Source: Orthonyx spaldingii
Lineage: Eukaryota; Chordata; Aves; Passeriformes; Orthonychidae
DNA: 64,000 nucleotides
Direction of reading: 5' to 3'
Assembly: GCA_013397795.1 (NCBI GenBank)
Contig: VZTJ01001390.1
Location: forward strand, 1,041,033 to 1,105,032
Shown here in pieces: positions 33,450-44,981 of this stretch; position 1 is the first letter of the stretch, and the number at the start of each line of letters is the position of its first letter. A program made the translations under genes and the position numbers. Under the pieces are notes generated by a model that searched no databases, was not told the origin of the DNA, and worked only from the letters and a program-made list of their open reading frames with translations.

Positions 33450-36400
33450 GTACGCTGCCTGTTTGATCCCCTGTGATGCCACTGCCACCCTTTGGGATCT
33501 GTCACTCTTCCCACCAGCACATCCTTCTGTTATTTAAAAATAGAGGTGGTTTTAATATTACTGGCCATGAGGTATTTTAACAACTGCTTCCTAAGGAAAA
33601 ATAATCTGCCTGTGTGTGCAAGGGGTTATTCAAAAGGTTAATAATGGTTGTTTCTGGTCTTAAGCAAATCTGTAAAAACATCTTTTTGGCCTGATGAATG
33701 CAAAAGAAGTTCTTTGGTCTTTGAGAGCTGCTAAGTCACCCTGAATTGTGCTGGGCTGCTGAGACATGGAAGGCTGCCTGTTTGAAGGTTTCTCTCACTG
33801 GGGCTTGGAGAACCTGTGGCTGTTCCTCGGCACAAAGAGCCCTTTGCCCTCAGGGATCTGCTGTCCAACCCTCCTCTTGTCAGGATGCCTGTCCAGGCTC
33901 TGTGTCCCTGAGTTTTTGTGGCTGGGGTTTGTTCAGCAGCTCTGTCCCAGCTCTGCAGTCACCTCTTAGTCTGGTGCTTTACCTAAGTACATTGGTACTC
34001 TTTTTAAGCCTTGATCTTGACTCATGTTGGGTGTGAATCTGGATAAAAGGTATAAATGTTGGGAAGTTTTATCTCTGCAGCAGTAACAAATTCCAGTAAT
34101 GACAGACCTGGTGGGAGCTGTATCCCAACAGGGCTCAGGGCTTAAAGTTTCTCCTGTTTGCTTGCCAGGGCCTGCCTGGGGCTGCACCACACACAGCAGC
34201 TGGGAGGCTCCTGGCACACACGGGCTTGTTCCTTTCCTGTAAGGAGCAGATGGCACAAAGACACTTCTTCAGGGCAAACCCTGAACTGTCACACCAATGA
34301 AAATGTATAATGAGAATCCATTCGAAATGTTTTAGCATGATGAACATGACAGTGAACAGCAGTGTATAATCAACACTTTTAGTCTCTATGGAGCAAGACA
34401 ACATAAACATTAAGCCAGAGCAGGTATAGGAATGGCCAGGGAATTATGGAGGCGTGTGAGTGGGTGAGTGGGGAAAGTGCCTGTGGCATGTGCGCCCTGG
34501 TATTATTTGGTGTTTCAAGTGCGTGGAGGGGTGAGACTGAAAGGTTTAAGGTCACACTAGGGTTGGTTTCTGACTGCAGTATCCACAGGTCAATGCCATG
34601 TGTGGTTGCCCTGGCTTCTGACAAAGGCAATTCTCTGCATCTGCCTTCATGGGTTCCTTTTAAGTCCACACTGATCCTGTATTTCTCAGGCAAGAAACAA
34701 ATGTCTTTGTAGAGTAATCCCCCACATGATCACCCTTACTGCCTTTTCTGGACTCACCAGGGCACCGCACTGAGACCAGCTGTGTGAAGCTTCTACTTCC
34801 AGATAACTTGAAGTGCAGGCTGCTAGAAAGGGCAGCACCTTTTCCTTCCTCTCTCCTTTTCCACCACTTCCCTGCTGCCTGGGCTCGGTGCTGTGTCACC
34901 AAAGCAGTCACAGAACCTCAGACTCTCATAAGTACCTGAAGCTCCTCAGTGATTCTTGATCCTGCTCGTGTGTCTGCTGTGCTCTCCTGCTGCAGCCGGA
35001 GCCGTTGGGCACCCTGACTGGCAGTGCTGGGGCAGAGGGGGATTCCAAGGCTTGCTCCAAGGGCAGCAGGGAATGGTGATGCTGTAGCTGAGGAGAGGGC
35101 TTGGAGCAGCACACTTGACAAAGGTGAGCTGTCCTTCAGCTTCAGGACAGCTCTGCCCTGGGGGTCTGTGCCAACAGCAGAATCCCCCTTGGCTGGAGCA
35201 GGGTCAGCACCTGGGGAGGCAGGAGGCTGCTGGGCAGGCTGTGCCCATCTGGAGGGGCAGCCCTGGGTCCTGTGCAGCAGTGGCTCTGCTCTCTGATAGC
35301 AGGAGTTCCTATTGCTCACCTCTCCTTTCGCAGACGGTTTGGCACATCCCTCTTTTCATGTTACAAAATCCAGTATTTCCACCAGGAGGTAATGAAGGAA
35401 ACAGCTTTGTCCTTGGATTTTGAGACCACTTGGATCATTTTCATTGCTTAAGGTAGAGTGCCTTACACCACGTTACAGAGACAGAATGCTGTATTTGCTG
35501 CCACACAGGAATTACAGTTCATGTTTGTGTTACAGACAAGGGCCATAAGGACACAAGGCTTTGTGTTCATTGCTGGGTACAGCATCACTTGGCTGAAATC
35601 TCCTGGAGAGTGAGCTCACAGTCTAGGATGGGTAAGATATGTATGCACCTTTCAGTTCTTACTGCCACCTCAGCACCTTTTAAAGGGGCCTTTTGGACAC
35701 AACAGGCTGGAATTTTAACTATCATATCTGCTTTATTGGCCACTGTATTACTAAACCAGTTGTGTTTGTTTCAACAGAGACAACTCCTGAAGCTGGTGAA
35801 GATGATGCAGAACATCAGAGAATATTCTGTGGCATTTGTTGTAAAGCTTTAGTGTGACTTCTACCCAAATGTTCAAACCAGGCTCAGAGTTAGCAGTGCA
35901 TGCTGCTCTTGGAAAGCTGTGAGCTAAAAACAATGTAAAGATTAAAGCTTGTGCTTCAGCTTATACAGTAGCACCAATGCAAATGTGTAAGGGGATGATG
36001 TCCACGGGGGTTAATAAAGGTTCCTGTTTTGTCCAGAAATGGTATTGCTTTTGTTCTTCTGTGGGAAGACTGGGAAAAGGTCTGGAATTCATCCATGGAT
36101 GGTTTGGGCCTGGAGGTCAATTACATGAGGATAATGAGCAAGTAGAAAGAGCCTTCTTCCAAAGGCTAATTAAGAGTTTGAGTCCATGACCCTTGTGCCC
36201 CCTTCCAGCTCAGGATGATCTGTGGGTCTGTGGTTATGTACTGAACTCAGAAAAGTGAAGCCAGTTATGGCCTACGTGACAAGTGTGACTTGCATGCTGC
36301 ATAGCATCTCAGGCTGGGTAAAGATGTTCTAGCATGTTTCCCAAATGCTTTTTTGGAGAGCTTGTGTTTACAACCTGGAAAAGAAAAAGAGAAGTACTGA

Positions 36401-38416
36401 GATGTTATAGTGAGATATATACTGTGTACTCTCCACTGAAACTGGACCATTATTTGAATAATAAAGTCTGCACTGAGTGACTGGACATGGTAAGAGACAT
36501 GAAAAGAGATCCCATTTTGCCTCGGAATGGCTTATTTTTACAGATAGGTGAGGAGGGAGCAGATGGATCATCTTTATCATTGTGGTCTGGTAGACAAACA
36601 GTTTCTTATGTGTCACAAACAGGAATAGTTTGTTCTCTTTTATTACCTTGCAGGCAGAGGAAAAGAAGAATTACTGGTATGGGGTCCTGTTTCTGATTGT
36701 TGGGATTGCTATTTTTGAGTCCTTGGAATGGTGTGAACACCCTGTATTTTTAAGAGTTGCTCCAAAGTTGTCAGGTGTGGTAATGAGCGATGTGTGAGGT
36801 GAGACCCACTCCAGTCTCTGAGCTCTTGTGCAGTCTGGAAGCAAAAGCCAAACAAAGTCCAGAAATAGAGTCCAGAATGGCAGTGGCTGCCAGAGGCATG
36901 AAAGAAGAAACAAACATTGTGCTTAAGACCAGAAAGGATCATTGTGATTACCTAGTGTGACCTCTTGTGCTACACAGGCCACAGAACATTGCTCAGTGCT
37001 TGCCACAGTTCGGATAGATCTGGTTTTTGGTTTGTTTTTAATTAAAATGACACCCAACTTTAGAAGGACATCCACCTGCGCCTCATAGGCCTGGAGTGAT
37101 GAAGGGCCTGCAGTGTTATCAGCAGGCGTCATGTTCAGCTAAGTTGAATCTACTAATTCTTTCTCTTCAGGGTACATTTGAATCTTCACGTAATTCTTGT
37201 TGCTCTCAGAGTTGTGTGTGCCATCAGCAATTACTGTCTCACTGTGTATCCCAAAGCAGGCTGTTGGGAGCAATCTCATACTTGGTTCTGGAGCTGTTCT
37301 GGACTAAGAAGTCACTTGTGTGACTGAGTCCGAACATGGCCCTTCAGTGGTGGTTGCCCACTTGAAACTAGTTCTGGCTAAAAGAGACATCCATCCCATT
37401 TAATCTGCTAGTTGGGTTAATCCCTGTAATGTCCACATTGTTGTGTGAAGTTAATTTTTGTGTTGGAATAGCATGCACTGAAGGTTACCAAAATTCTGGG
37501 CTAATGTGCCAACGTGTCAGAGACATCAAAGGTTTGTAGTAGGTTTGGTCAACAAGATTTCAGTGCTGATAGTCAGATTAATTCTATTCCTCCTTTCTCA
37601 TGCTGGTGATATTTATTTGTTGTTGTTTGCCCTGTTAGGTTTATTTTTTTGCATGTGCTTTGTCACACATTTGTGTTTTCCCCACTCTGTGATGATACTT
37701 GATGTCTGACAAGAAGCAGATTGGGAAGGGCTGTTTGCTTTTTTAGGAGCTTGGGAGTGAGCTCAGTCTCACACTGGGAGCTCTTTGCTTTTGGCTTCTG
37801 AGGGTTCTGTGCCTCTTGCCCGTGATTTTTGCTCACTTTCACCAGAGGCAGATGTGGAAAGGAGGCAAATGAGGTTAACACCTGCCCAAAATAATTGCAA
37901 ACAGAACCTGTCCTGCTTATTTTCAGCAGAGGCACTGGGAACATGAGGAATTGTTACAATGGGTCAGACATTAATTGCATCTTTCATTTACATGTCCTGC
38001 TTCCTCTGCAGGAACCAGAAGAATTAGAAGTCCTTTTTTTTTTTTCCTCCAAGAACCCTATTTCATCGGGGATCCATGCAAACTACAGCCTCTTAAACCT
38101 GAAAAACTCAAAGTCATTAATCAGCACTTTGAACATGTTCCCTGACATAAATAATACATCTGCATGCCCAAAGAGGTGAATTGAGAGCAGTGAAAATGTT
38201 TGAAGACTGGAAATGGATAATACTGTTTAAGAAGCAAATGTTGCTTCCAGACTGTGTAGTGAATTAAGGATAGTAGTATCTACAGAAAAAAAACTCAAAA
38301 CAGTTTTCAAAAAGAAGTCTCTTTAGGATGAGTGAATAAACCAAGGTACTGCACTTAAATTCCCAAAGTGCTGTGTTTCAGGAGTTGATTTCAAGGGCGT
38401 TGTTCATGTGTTGCAG
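33450..38416 (+). other. PPP2R3A: PPP2R3A intron
   Basis: About 5 kb without a supported gene. Carries one clear old CR1 fragment (36925-37085). Ends at GTGTTGCAG before GTT ATA CAG. Confidence 0.75.
36925..37085 (-). mobile_element. Ancient amniote CR1 3' fragment
   Basis: Plus-strand text 'aagaccagaaaggatcattgtgatta' followed by 'cctagtgtgacctcttgtg', 'acacaggccacagaacattgc', and later 'agaaggacatccacc' follows the well-known reverse complement of the CR1 3' end widespread in turtles, crocodilians and birds ('agaccagaagggaccattgtgatcatctagtctgacctcctg..taacacaggccatagaa'). The element lies on the minus strand. Divergence is consistent with insertion long before modern bird orders. The right end is approximate. 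Confidence 0.75.
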
Positions 38417-38503
38417 GTTATACAGAGGATATTCTACACAGTCAATCGATCCTGGTCGGGGAAGATCACCCTAACAGAGCTGAGGAAAAGCAATTTCTTG
38501 CAA
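38417..38503 (+). CDS. PPP2R3A: PPP2R3A exon, PR130 residues 829-857
   Basis: Twenty-nine codons, VIQRIFYTVNRSWSGKITLT then ELRKSNFLQ, near identical to mammalian PR72. This looks like a degenerate EF-hand: the loop position N-R-S-W-S-G-K-I-T lacks most acidic ligands, so it is structural and not calcium-binding. Phase 0 on both sides; donor GTACGT. Confidence 0.97.
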
Positions 38504-40661
38504 GTACGTGGGTTTCTGTGGGAGCAGGATCTAGAGTGCAGCATTCCTTGTTCCTGTGGCTGGATGGTGAGGGAGCTGTGCCTGGGCTGCAGTGGGATGA
38601 GCCAAGTGCTCAATGCCAGGAGCCTGCTGGGGCTACTGGAGGAGCTGTGTCTGAGTTGAGGTGACAAGAGCAGGGACAGGAGTGGCCTCGGGGCACTGAG
38701 AGAAGGTCAGGGCGTGACCTGCACCAGCTCTGAGGCCTCGCGGAGCCGCCTGGCTCCTGGTCCAGCCAGCAGGAAGGGAGGCAGGACACAGCAGTGCACC
38801 CATGTGAAGTGGCTCACAAGCGGCCAAGAAGAGCTGCAGGAGTGCCAGGGGTAGGAGAGCCAATTTCCTGCTCCCAGGCAGCCCTCAGCCCACTGACAGC
38901 TGCTCAGGGGCTTCTCTGCAATTGCAGGACGAGGCACCTTGGGAGCTGATCTCCACAGGATAATGAATGGAGCTTAGTTCCTGTTCCAGTGCCTGCAGTG
39001 TGTCCTTCTGTCAGGATATGGATCTCTGTCATCTGTGTATTTTGCCTAAAAGAGCACCAGGTTAAAGCCATCTCAGGCTGCTCAGTCCTGCCCAAACTAA
39101 AGAGCCAGAAGATCCTTAGGCTGAAAGGTGAAGGCCTTGGCTGAAACAGTGAGATTTCCCTCCTGTGTCCTGTCTGCCCTTCCAGGCGTAGTGTGCTGTC
39201 TTCCTCAAACCCCTCAAGTATGAATTCACATTCTTTCTCCTTTCAGACATCATCTCCCCCACTGACCCCATCAGCTAATGCAGAAATGAGTGCTCCTTTG
39301 AATTGGCTCATGCCAATCCAAGCCCTGGGATCTCAGTTCCTTCCCAACTTCTGTTACAAATAAATCTTCCCAGCTTATCCTGCATCTTCATTCTCCCATT
39401 TTCTCCCTTTAAACACTTGCCCTTTTTCTCCTTCCTGTCTACTCTGCCTTTTGTCTCCTGCAGCAGGAAAGTTCAGCTCCTTGCTGCATGTGTAAATGAC
39501 ATCTTGGGTGTGAGCTACAAAAGAAAAAAATAGTTATGGCAAAAGCTCCCTGAGTGATTATCATCTGTAAAGAGAGGGAGAGACACAGTCTGGAGAGGCC
39601 AGTGAGTGATGGATCAAAGGTGTTGGGTGTCAGCAAGTCAGGATAGTGCACGTGTGGCAGTGCCATCGTGTTATCCCTGCCTTCTGAACCTGGTGGATAG
39701 CAGGATGTGAGAGTTTTGTTTGGATTCAATTGGATTCCTTGGATGTGGAGGTGGCTGGAAGTTGGTACTGAAATACCAGTGCCAGCACATAGCACAGCAT
39801 CTGTTTTTATGGTTATGGATAGCAGGGCCACTGAGCCTGCCTGCCTGGGGACACCATTCCCTGGGATAGCTGAGGCTGTGAGGGCAGGACAGGCCAGACC
39901 TGCAGCTCACTGGAGCCAGGATTTATTAGACAAGAAGGCTCCTGGTGTCCTGTGGCCTCAGCACCAAAAAGAAAAGTAGGGAGGTGCCACTGGAAAACAT
40001 GCAATGCCCTCTTGTTGCTGGGAAGGAGAGGAAGCTGTGAAGTGGGAGTGAAACATGGATGTTAGCACTAAATGTCTCCTAATAAGATGTTATGGTTGAA
40101 AATCTGTCTGAGCCTCCCAGTTACACCAGAATGATTCCTGCCAGCGACAGCACAGGGAAGTCAGTGTGATTGGGTTAGGGTCCACGCCTCCTGCCCCAAT
40201 CCAGATGTGAGTCTGGAACAAGACTTGATTTTGCCCTTCAGGAGGCAGACAGGGATGTGTGATGTGCACAGACATTTCTCAGTTCCTCTGGAGGACTGTG
40301 GATGTGCTGCTGGAAGTGGCTCTAAGAGTCTCTGGTGCAGGTCAGGAATGTTTCCCAGACCATGGGTCCCAGCTGACACAGCAGTTTGTGTTCTTCTTTC
40401 TGTCTCACTCTTCACTACAGCTGAAAATGAGCAGAAATTGTTGACAGGAGGGGCAGAGATGATGTGCTAAGCAGCATGGCCAAGCCAGGTGCTCTCTAAG
40501 TGCCTGCTAAGGAATACAGCAGCCACATCTGTCAGGGAAAGGCTGCACTTGGGGTCAGTTCTCAGGGCTGTGTTCACCCAGCTCCAGAGGCTGGAGCACT
40601 TCAGCTGCTGAGCTGCCTCTTCATCCAGGTTTAACTGCCCACTGTGTTTGTACCCTTTCAG
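38504..40661 (+). other. PPP2R3A: PPP2R3A intron
   Basis: About 2.2 kb. Moderately GC-rich around 38560-38950 with overlapping open frames on both strands that have no family resemblance. No repeat identified. Ends CCTTTCAG. Confidence 0.7.
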
Positions 40662-40818
40662 ACTCTTGCTCTCTTGGAAGAAGAGGATGACATAAATCAG
40701 ATCACAGATTACTTCTCCTACGAGCACTTTTATGTTATATACTGCAAATTCTGGGAGCTGGACACTGACCATGACCTTTACATCAGCCAGAAGGACCTGG
40801 CTAGGTACAGTGATCAAG
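40662..40818 (+). CDS. PPP2R3A: PPP2R3A exon with EF-hand 1, PR130 residues 858-910 (first base)
   Basis: Starts TLALLEEEDDINQITDYFSY and contains the first calcium-binding EF-hand. The 12-residue loop DTDHDLYISQKD is at PR130 residues 891-902 (bases 40761-40796), with acidic ligands at positions 1, 3, 5 and 12. Position 12 is Asp where the commonest EF-hand residue is Glu; this is usual for the B'' family. Flanking helices EHFYVIYCKFWEL and LARYSDQ are highly conserved. The exon is 157 nt and ends one base into an Ala codon; donor GTATGT. Confidence 0.97.
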
Positions 40819-41790
40819 GTATGTTGCCTGCAAATGTGGGGTGAGGGCATTGCTGAAAATACAATGTTCCCACTGAATAAAAAAGTCTGCCTTTAATTTG
40901 GTTAATTTGATGCCTCAAAAAAAGTTTCAATGGAGCCACCCATCTCTTAATTAAATGCTGATTTAGAGGAGGAGTTGTACAAGCTTAGACACAGGGAACT
41001 GCAGGACACACTGTTTGCTGCATGAGTAGCTACAGATGGAGCTCCTGTTCATGGGTGGGTCACTGCCAGGAGGACAGGCTACAATAATGTCCTGAAACTT
41101 GTTTATTGTTTACTGAGGGCTTTGCAAGAACTTGTAAGTAGGGACAAGAAGGATGAGCCCGTGTGAACTTCAGAGGTTGCTGAAGTGCAATCTAGTTATG
41201 CATGAGAGGAATTCCAGAGTCCAGTGAAGCTTGGGGGATTTCAGCTTGCAGATGGACCCTGGGTAGAGTATCTCTTCAGTTCAGCATGGAACTTCCTTTC
41301 CACAAGTTGAGCAGATGCTATTTGTTTTCGAAGGTTCAAGGACCATAGGTAAATTAATGGAATACAAATCCCCAGCATGGTTGCCACAGCCTGTCCTTTC
41401 CTCCAGAGTGTTTTGTAGGGATTTGATGTGTCATTTTTGCTTGATAACTGAGCTCCTCTTGGTACACACTGGGATAGTCTCCTTCTCCTATGTGACAAAT
41501 CCTGCTGCAGAAAAGTAGGAGTACCATGCCCATTTCCAAGGATCCAGACAACAGTTGCCATCTTTGTGGGACAGCCTGGTGTTTGGGAGGATACAAAGGC
41601 AGACACACTGGAAGAGTCATGTTGGGGTTTTAGAAGATGCTGCTAAACAGAGGATGGTTAGACAGGCAGTGCAGATAGAGCCTTCTTTTAACAATGGGAA
41701 AGGGCTGTGTGTGGATTCAGCATGAACAACTGATTGTAGTTATTCCTGTGAGCTGCAGCTTCATTTTCTCCGTGTTTTCCTTGTTTCCAG
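40819..41790 (+). other. PPP2R3A: PPP2R3A intron
   Basis: About 1 kb, no supported feature inside. Ends with the pyrimidine tract and TTTCCAG before CTCTGTC. Confidence 0.75.
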
Positions 41791-41839
41791 CTCTGTCAAA
41801 CAGGATCATTGAGCGGATCTTCAGCGGCGCTGTGGTGAG
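41791..41839 (+). CDS. PPP2R3A: PPP2R3A exon, PR130 residues 910-926 (part)
   Basis: A 49-nt mini-exon encoding (A)LSNRIIERIFSGAVV and two bases of Arg926. The helix between the two EF-hands matches mammalian PR72 (RIIERIFSGAV). The donor is AG/GTGAGG, chosen over a downstream shift because it alone restores the frame with the next exon. Confidence 0.95.
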
Positions 41840-42302
41840 GTGAGGAACAGCACACTGCTTGGGGGAAGAAGGGAAGGGAATTTGTCAGGCTCAGAAATAC
41901 AAGTTACTCTCAGAAATGCCCCTGATCAGAATGGTTTCCAACAGGGTGCTCCAGCTGGAGTGAGACTTCTGGGTATCTTAAGAAAACAAAATAAAAATCC
42001 TATAGGATGGGATAACTGGGCATAGCTGGAAGACATGGCACAGGGATAGCTGGAGAGCACTGCTTTGAAGTCTCTGAAAAGGGACTTGCTGTGGGAGGGG
42101 ATGTGGCAGATGGGCTTCAGCTCTGCAGTGATAAAAAGGCAGCAAATGCTGTGCCTGGTGCTGCAGGGTGCAGGGAGTACAGACTAAAGGGGTGACTGTG
42201 CCCCATTTTCTATCAGTAATAATTTGAACAATACCTTTGATGACCTCCTGAGTATTTAGGGGCCTGGTGATTTTTAATTTTTTTTTCTGGTGTGTCTCCT
42301 AG
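41840..42302 (+). other. PPP2R3A: PPP2R3A short intron
   Basis: 463 bases, nothing recognised inside. Ends TTTTTTCTGGTGTGTCTCCTAG. Confidence 0.8.
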
Positions 42303-42392
42303 AGGCACTGAAGTTCAAAAGGAAGGGCGCATGAGTTACGCGGATTTTGTGTGGCTCCTGATTTCGGAGGAAGACAAAAGGAGTGCTACAAG
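42303..42392 (+). CDS. PPP2R3A: PPP2R3A exon, PR130 residues 926-956 (part)
   Basis: Encodes (R)GTEVQKEGRMSYADFVWLLI and SEEDKRSAT, ending with two bases of Ser956. MSYADFVW is a B'' signature and forms the second half of the EF-hand 1 lobe. The GTEVQ stretch is the variable part (GKTIQ in mammals). 90 nt, phase 2 on both sides; donor GTGAGA. Confidence 0.96.
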
Positions 42393-43336
42393 GTGAGACT
42401 GATTTCTGGGTCTTAGTAAAATCATTGAGATGAGCAAGTAAGATACAGAAACTTCTGTGACCAACCACTTTCTACAGGAGACAGCAGCTTGGGGTCTGGA
42501 GATTGTTAGGAAGAAAACATCTTGCTGTTGATGGCTGGTCAAATAATTTGCTTTTCTTGAGGAAAAATTGTGTCGAAGCAGAGTTTTCTTGTAATTTTAA
42601 ATGTCTTGGTAGTCCCCAGTGCCTTTGATCACCTCGTGCCACAAGGCACTGGCTCTGAGCACACACTCCTGAGGTGCTGGCAGCAGTTGGGCACATCCCT
42701 TCACAGGTGGAGTGGGTGTGTAAGAGGCTTTGTGGGGAAGCTTCACTGTAGCACTTTAAAACCTGCCTGTGGCCTGGTTTCTACAGCCGGGGGGGACTGC
42801 TGTGCAGGGCTGATCCAGATGTGCATGTGAACAGGAGTCTTACACGGAGCAAGAGAAGAAGAATCCAGAACTGCAGGCTTGGACCCTCCGGAGAGAGGAG
42901 GGATGCAGAGTGCAGCTGCCTGAGAGCTCTGCCTTGTGTACAGAGGAGCAAACTAGTGCATGACACAGCTGCCTTGTCCCTCACCAGGGTCCCTGCAGTG
43001 TCCTGGGCTCAGAGCTGGCTCTATTTGGCCAACTCTTGCTGCTGGATCAGACAGGGACTCCCTGCCCTACACAAGTCCCTTGGGCTGCACAGTCACTGGG
43101 TGCAGGTGAGACAGGTCGGAGCATGGCTGTGCTGCTCACAGCGGCTGGGAGACTGACAGGAGGTGCTCGGAGAGTCAGCCTGTGCCCTGACCCTTCCCAA
43201 GGGGCCTTTCATGCCTGGGGTTATGCCAGGCTGTGGCAGCAGAGCCTTGAGGGTGGGTGGGGGGAATGTGCCCTGCTGCAGTCTGTGCTGTGAGGATGTC
43301 CCAGCGAGGTGCTGCAGTGTCCCTGCTCTGTCCCAG
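42393..43336 (+). other. PPP2R3A: PPP2R3A intron
   Basis: About 0.9 kb, GC-rich toward its 3' end. No supported feature. Ends CTCTGTCCCAG. Confidence 0.75.
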
Positions 43337-43512
43337 CATCGAGTACTGGTTCCGCTGCATGGACCTGGACGGGGATGGGGTGCTGTCCATGTACGAGCTG
43401 GAATACTTCTATGAGGAGCAGTGTGAGCGCATGGAGGTGATGGGCATAGAGCCACTGCCCTTCCAGGACCTGCTGTGCCAGATGCTGGACCTTGTTAAGC
43501 CAGAGAGGGAAG
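43337..43512 (+). CDS. PPP2R3A: PPP2R3A exon with EF-hand 2, PR130 residues 956-1015 (part)
   Basis: Completes Ser956, then IEYWFRCMDLDGDGVLSMYE. The canonical EF-hand loop DLDGDGVLSMYE is at residues 965-976 (bases 43362-43397), with D-D-D ligands, Gly at position 6 and Glu at 12. This is the high-affinity calcium site of B'' subunits and is needed for the calcium-dependent fold and efficient A-subunit binding. It continues LEYFYEEQCERMEVMGIEPL and PFQDLLCQMLDLVKPERE, part of the second A-binding region. 176 nt; donor GTAAGT. Confidence 0.97.
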
Positions 43513-43991
43513 GTAAGTCCTGTTCAGGCAGAGCTTTCATCCCCTTTTGTTTGTGGGGGGTTGAGAAGGTGAAGCCACTGTGAAACCCATCTAGAGGTGA
43601 GCCCTGTGTGAGGGTCCCAGGCTGAAATTACTGCACATTGGGCCGTGATGTTGTGCATCAGGAGGTCTGAAATACTGAAACAAGAGAGCTCCCAAATTAA
43701 CTGCCTGGGACTGAAGCAACCACTCTGGTGTACTCCAGCTGTGAGATGTGCTGGCAGTCTGCACTGTAAAACTGAACCATCCCCGTTCACATTCCTTCAT
43801 ATTTCACATGAATGTCAAAGGCCTCCATATGTGTGTGGGATTTAAGCTTAACAAACACACTCATTTATTGAATACTGTTAAAATCCTTGACTGACTTGGG
43901 AAGGAATTTTGTGATATTGAAGCCTACTAGTGTTTTATAATGAAAACTTCTGTAGAACTCAGTAGCACAACCATGTGCGTTTTTTCTGTAG
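43513..43991 (+). other. PPP2R3A: PPP2R3A intron
   Basis: About 480 bases, no feature recognised. Ends TTTTTTCTGTAG. Confidence 0.8.
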
Positions 43992-44110
43992 GAAGAGTAA
44001 CCTTGCGAGACCTGAAGAGGTGCAGAATGGCTCATGTGTTCTTCAACACCTTCTTCAATTTAGAGAAATACCTGGACAATGAACAGAGGGATCCCTTTGC
44101 AGTGCAAAAG
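43992..44110 (+). CDS. PPP2R3A: PPP2R3A exon, PR130 residues 1015-1054
   Basis: Encodes (G)RVTLRDLKRCRMAHVFFNTF and FNLEKYLDNEQRDPFAVQK. ITLRDLKRC/MAH and FNLEKYLD.EQRDPF are almost invariant across B'' subunits. 119 nt ending in phase 0 before GTATAA. Confidence 0.96.
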
Positions 44111-44874
44111 GTATAAATCACCTTTATTTCGAAATAAAGAAATCTTCTCATCTTTGGAGTGCTCCTGGATGTAGGGAAAATCCAGCTGAATAGAAGAACA
44201 CTTTTTTCACAAGTACAGTTTATTGACTGTCTCCCAGAAGCCTCGTATCTGCTCAAAGCACAGAAAAGTGGAGGGGATGCCAAAACCAGCTCTGGTTCCC
44301 TCACAGCTGTTCCCACATAATCTCCAGTAGAAACTTCCATGATTCAAGGCTTAAATATATCCCAAGACAGAACCACCCTTTTTGTTTGTTTGTGTAAACT
44401 AGATCATCATAAAAGCAGTCAAATGGGTCCAGGGGGATAACTTATTATCCCCATCCTGTAGTAAATGGCAGAGACACAGGTGTTTATAGAGGTGTTATCC
44501 TGTGATCTTCTCTCAAACTTGCCCTAACTTAGCAAACTGTAAAGAGTCCCTCCAAAGATCAGTTACAGTTAACCTTTGCTGGACAGATCTGAAATCACCG
44601 AGTTCTTCAGTCCTGTATGGAGTGCACAGACTGAGCTAGAGCACAGCAAGTGTGTGGTTACTGCACTTCTGAAGTGCAGCAGGTGCAGTTTGTTGGCAGC
44701 TCGGGTCACATGCTGAGCTTTACAGACCACGAGAGGTATTTTTTCACAGTCCTTTCAGTGCAGATGTTAACACACTGTAAGCTGGTTGTGTGACTTTCTC
44801 AGTGAAGGCAGGTTTTGCTGGCTGTTTCCATGCCCTCCTTCCTACCCCAGAGGCTGACTGTGTGCTCTCTTTAG
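44111..44874 (+). other. PPP2R3A: PPP2R3A intron
   Basis: About 0.76 kb. No supported feature. Ends TGTGCTCTCTTTAG. Confidence 0.8.
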
Positions 44875-44981
44875 GACGTGGACAGCGACGGCCCCGAGCC
44901 CTCGGACTGGGACAGGTACGCGGCCGAGGAGTACGAGATCCTGGTGGCCGAGGAGTCTGGGAACGAGCAGCTCCAGGAGGG
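44875..44981 (+). CDS. PPP2R3A: PPP2R3A exon, PR130 residues 1055-1090 (part)
   Basis: Encodes DVDSDGPEPSDWDRYAAEEY then EILVAEESGNEQLQE(G). The SDWD(R/K)(Y/F)AAEEYE motif is the C-terminal signature of the B'' core. The exon is distinctly GC-rich at third positions compared with its introns. It ends with two bases of Gly1090 before GTGAGC. The sequence after this exon is variable between species. Confidence 0.96.
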
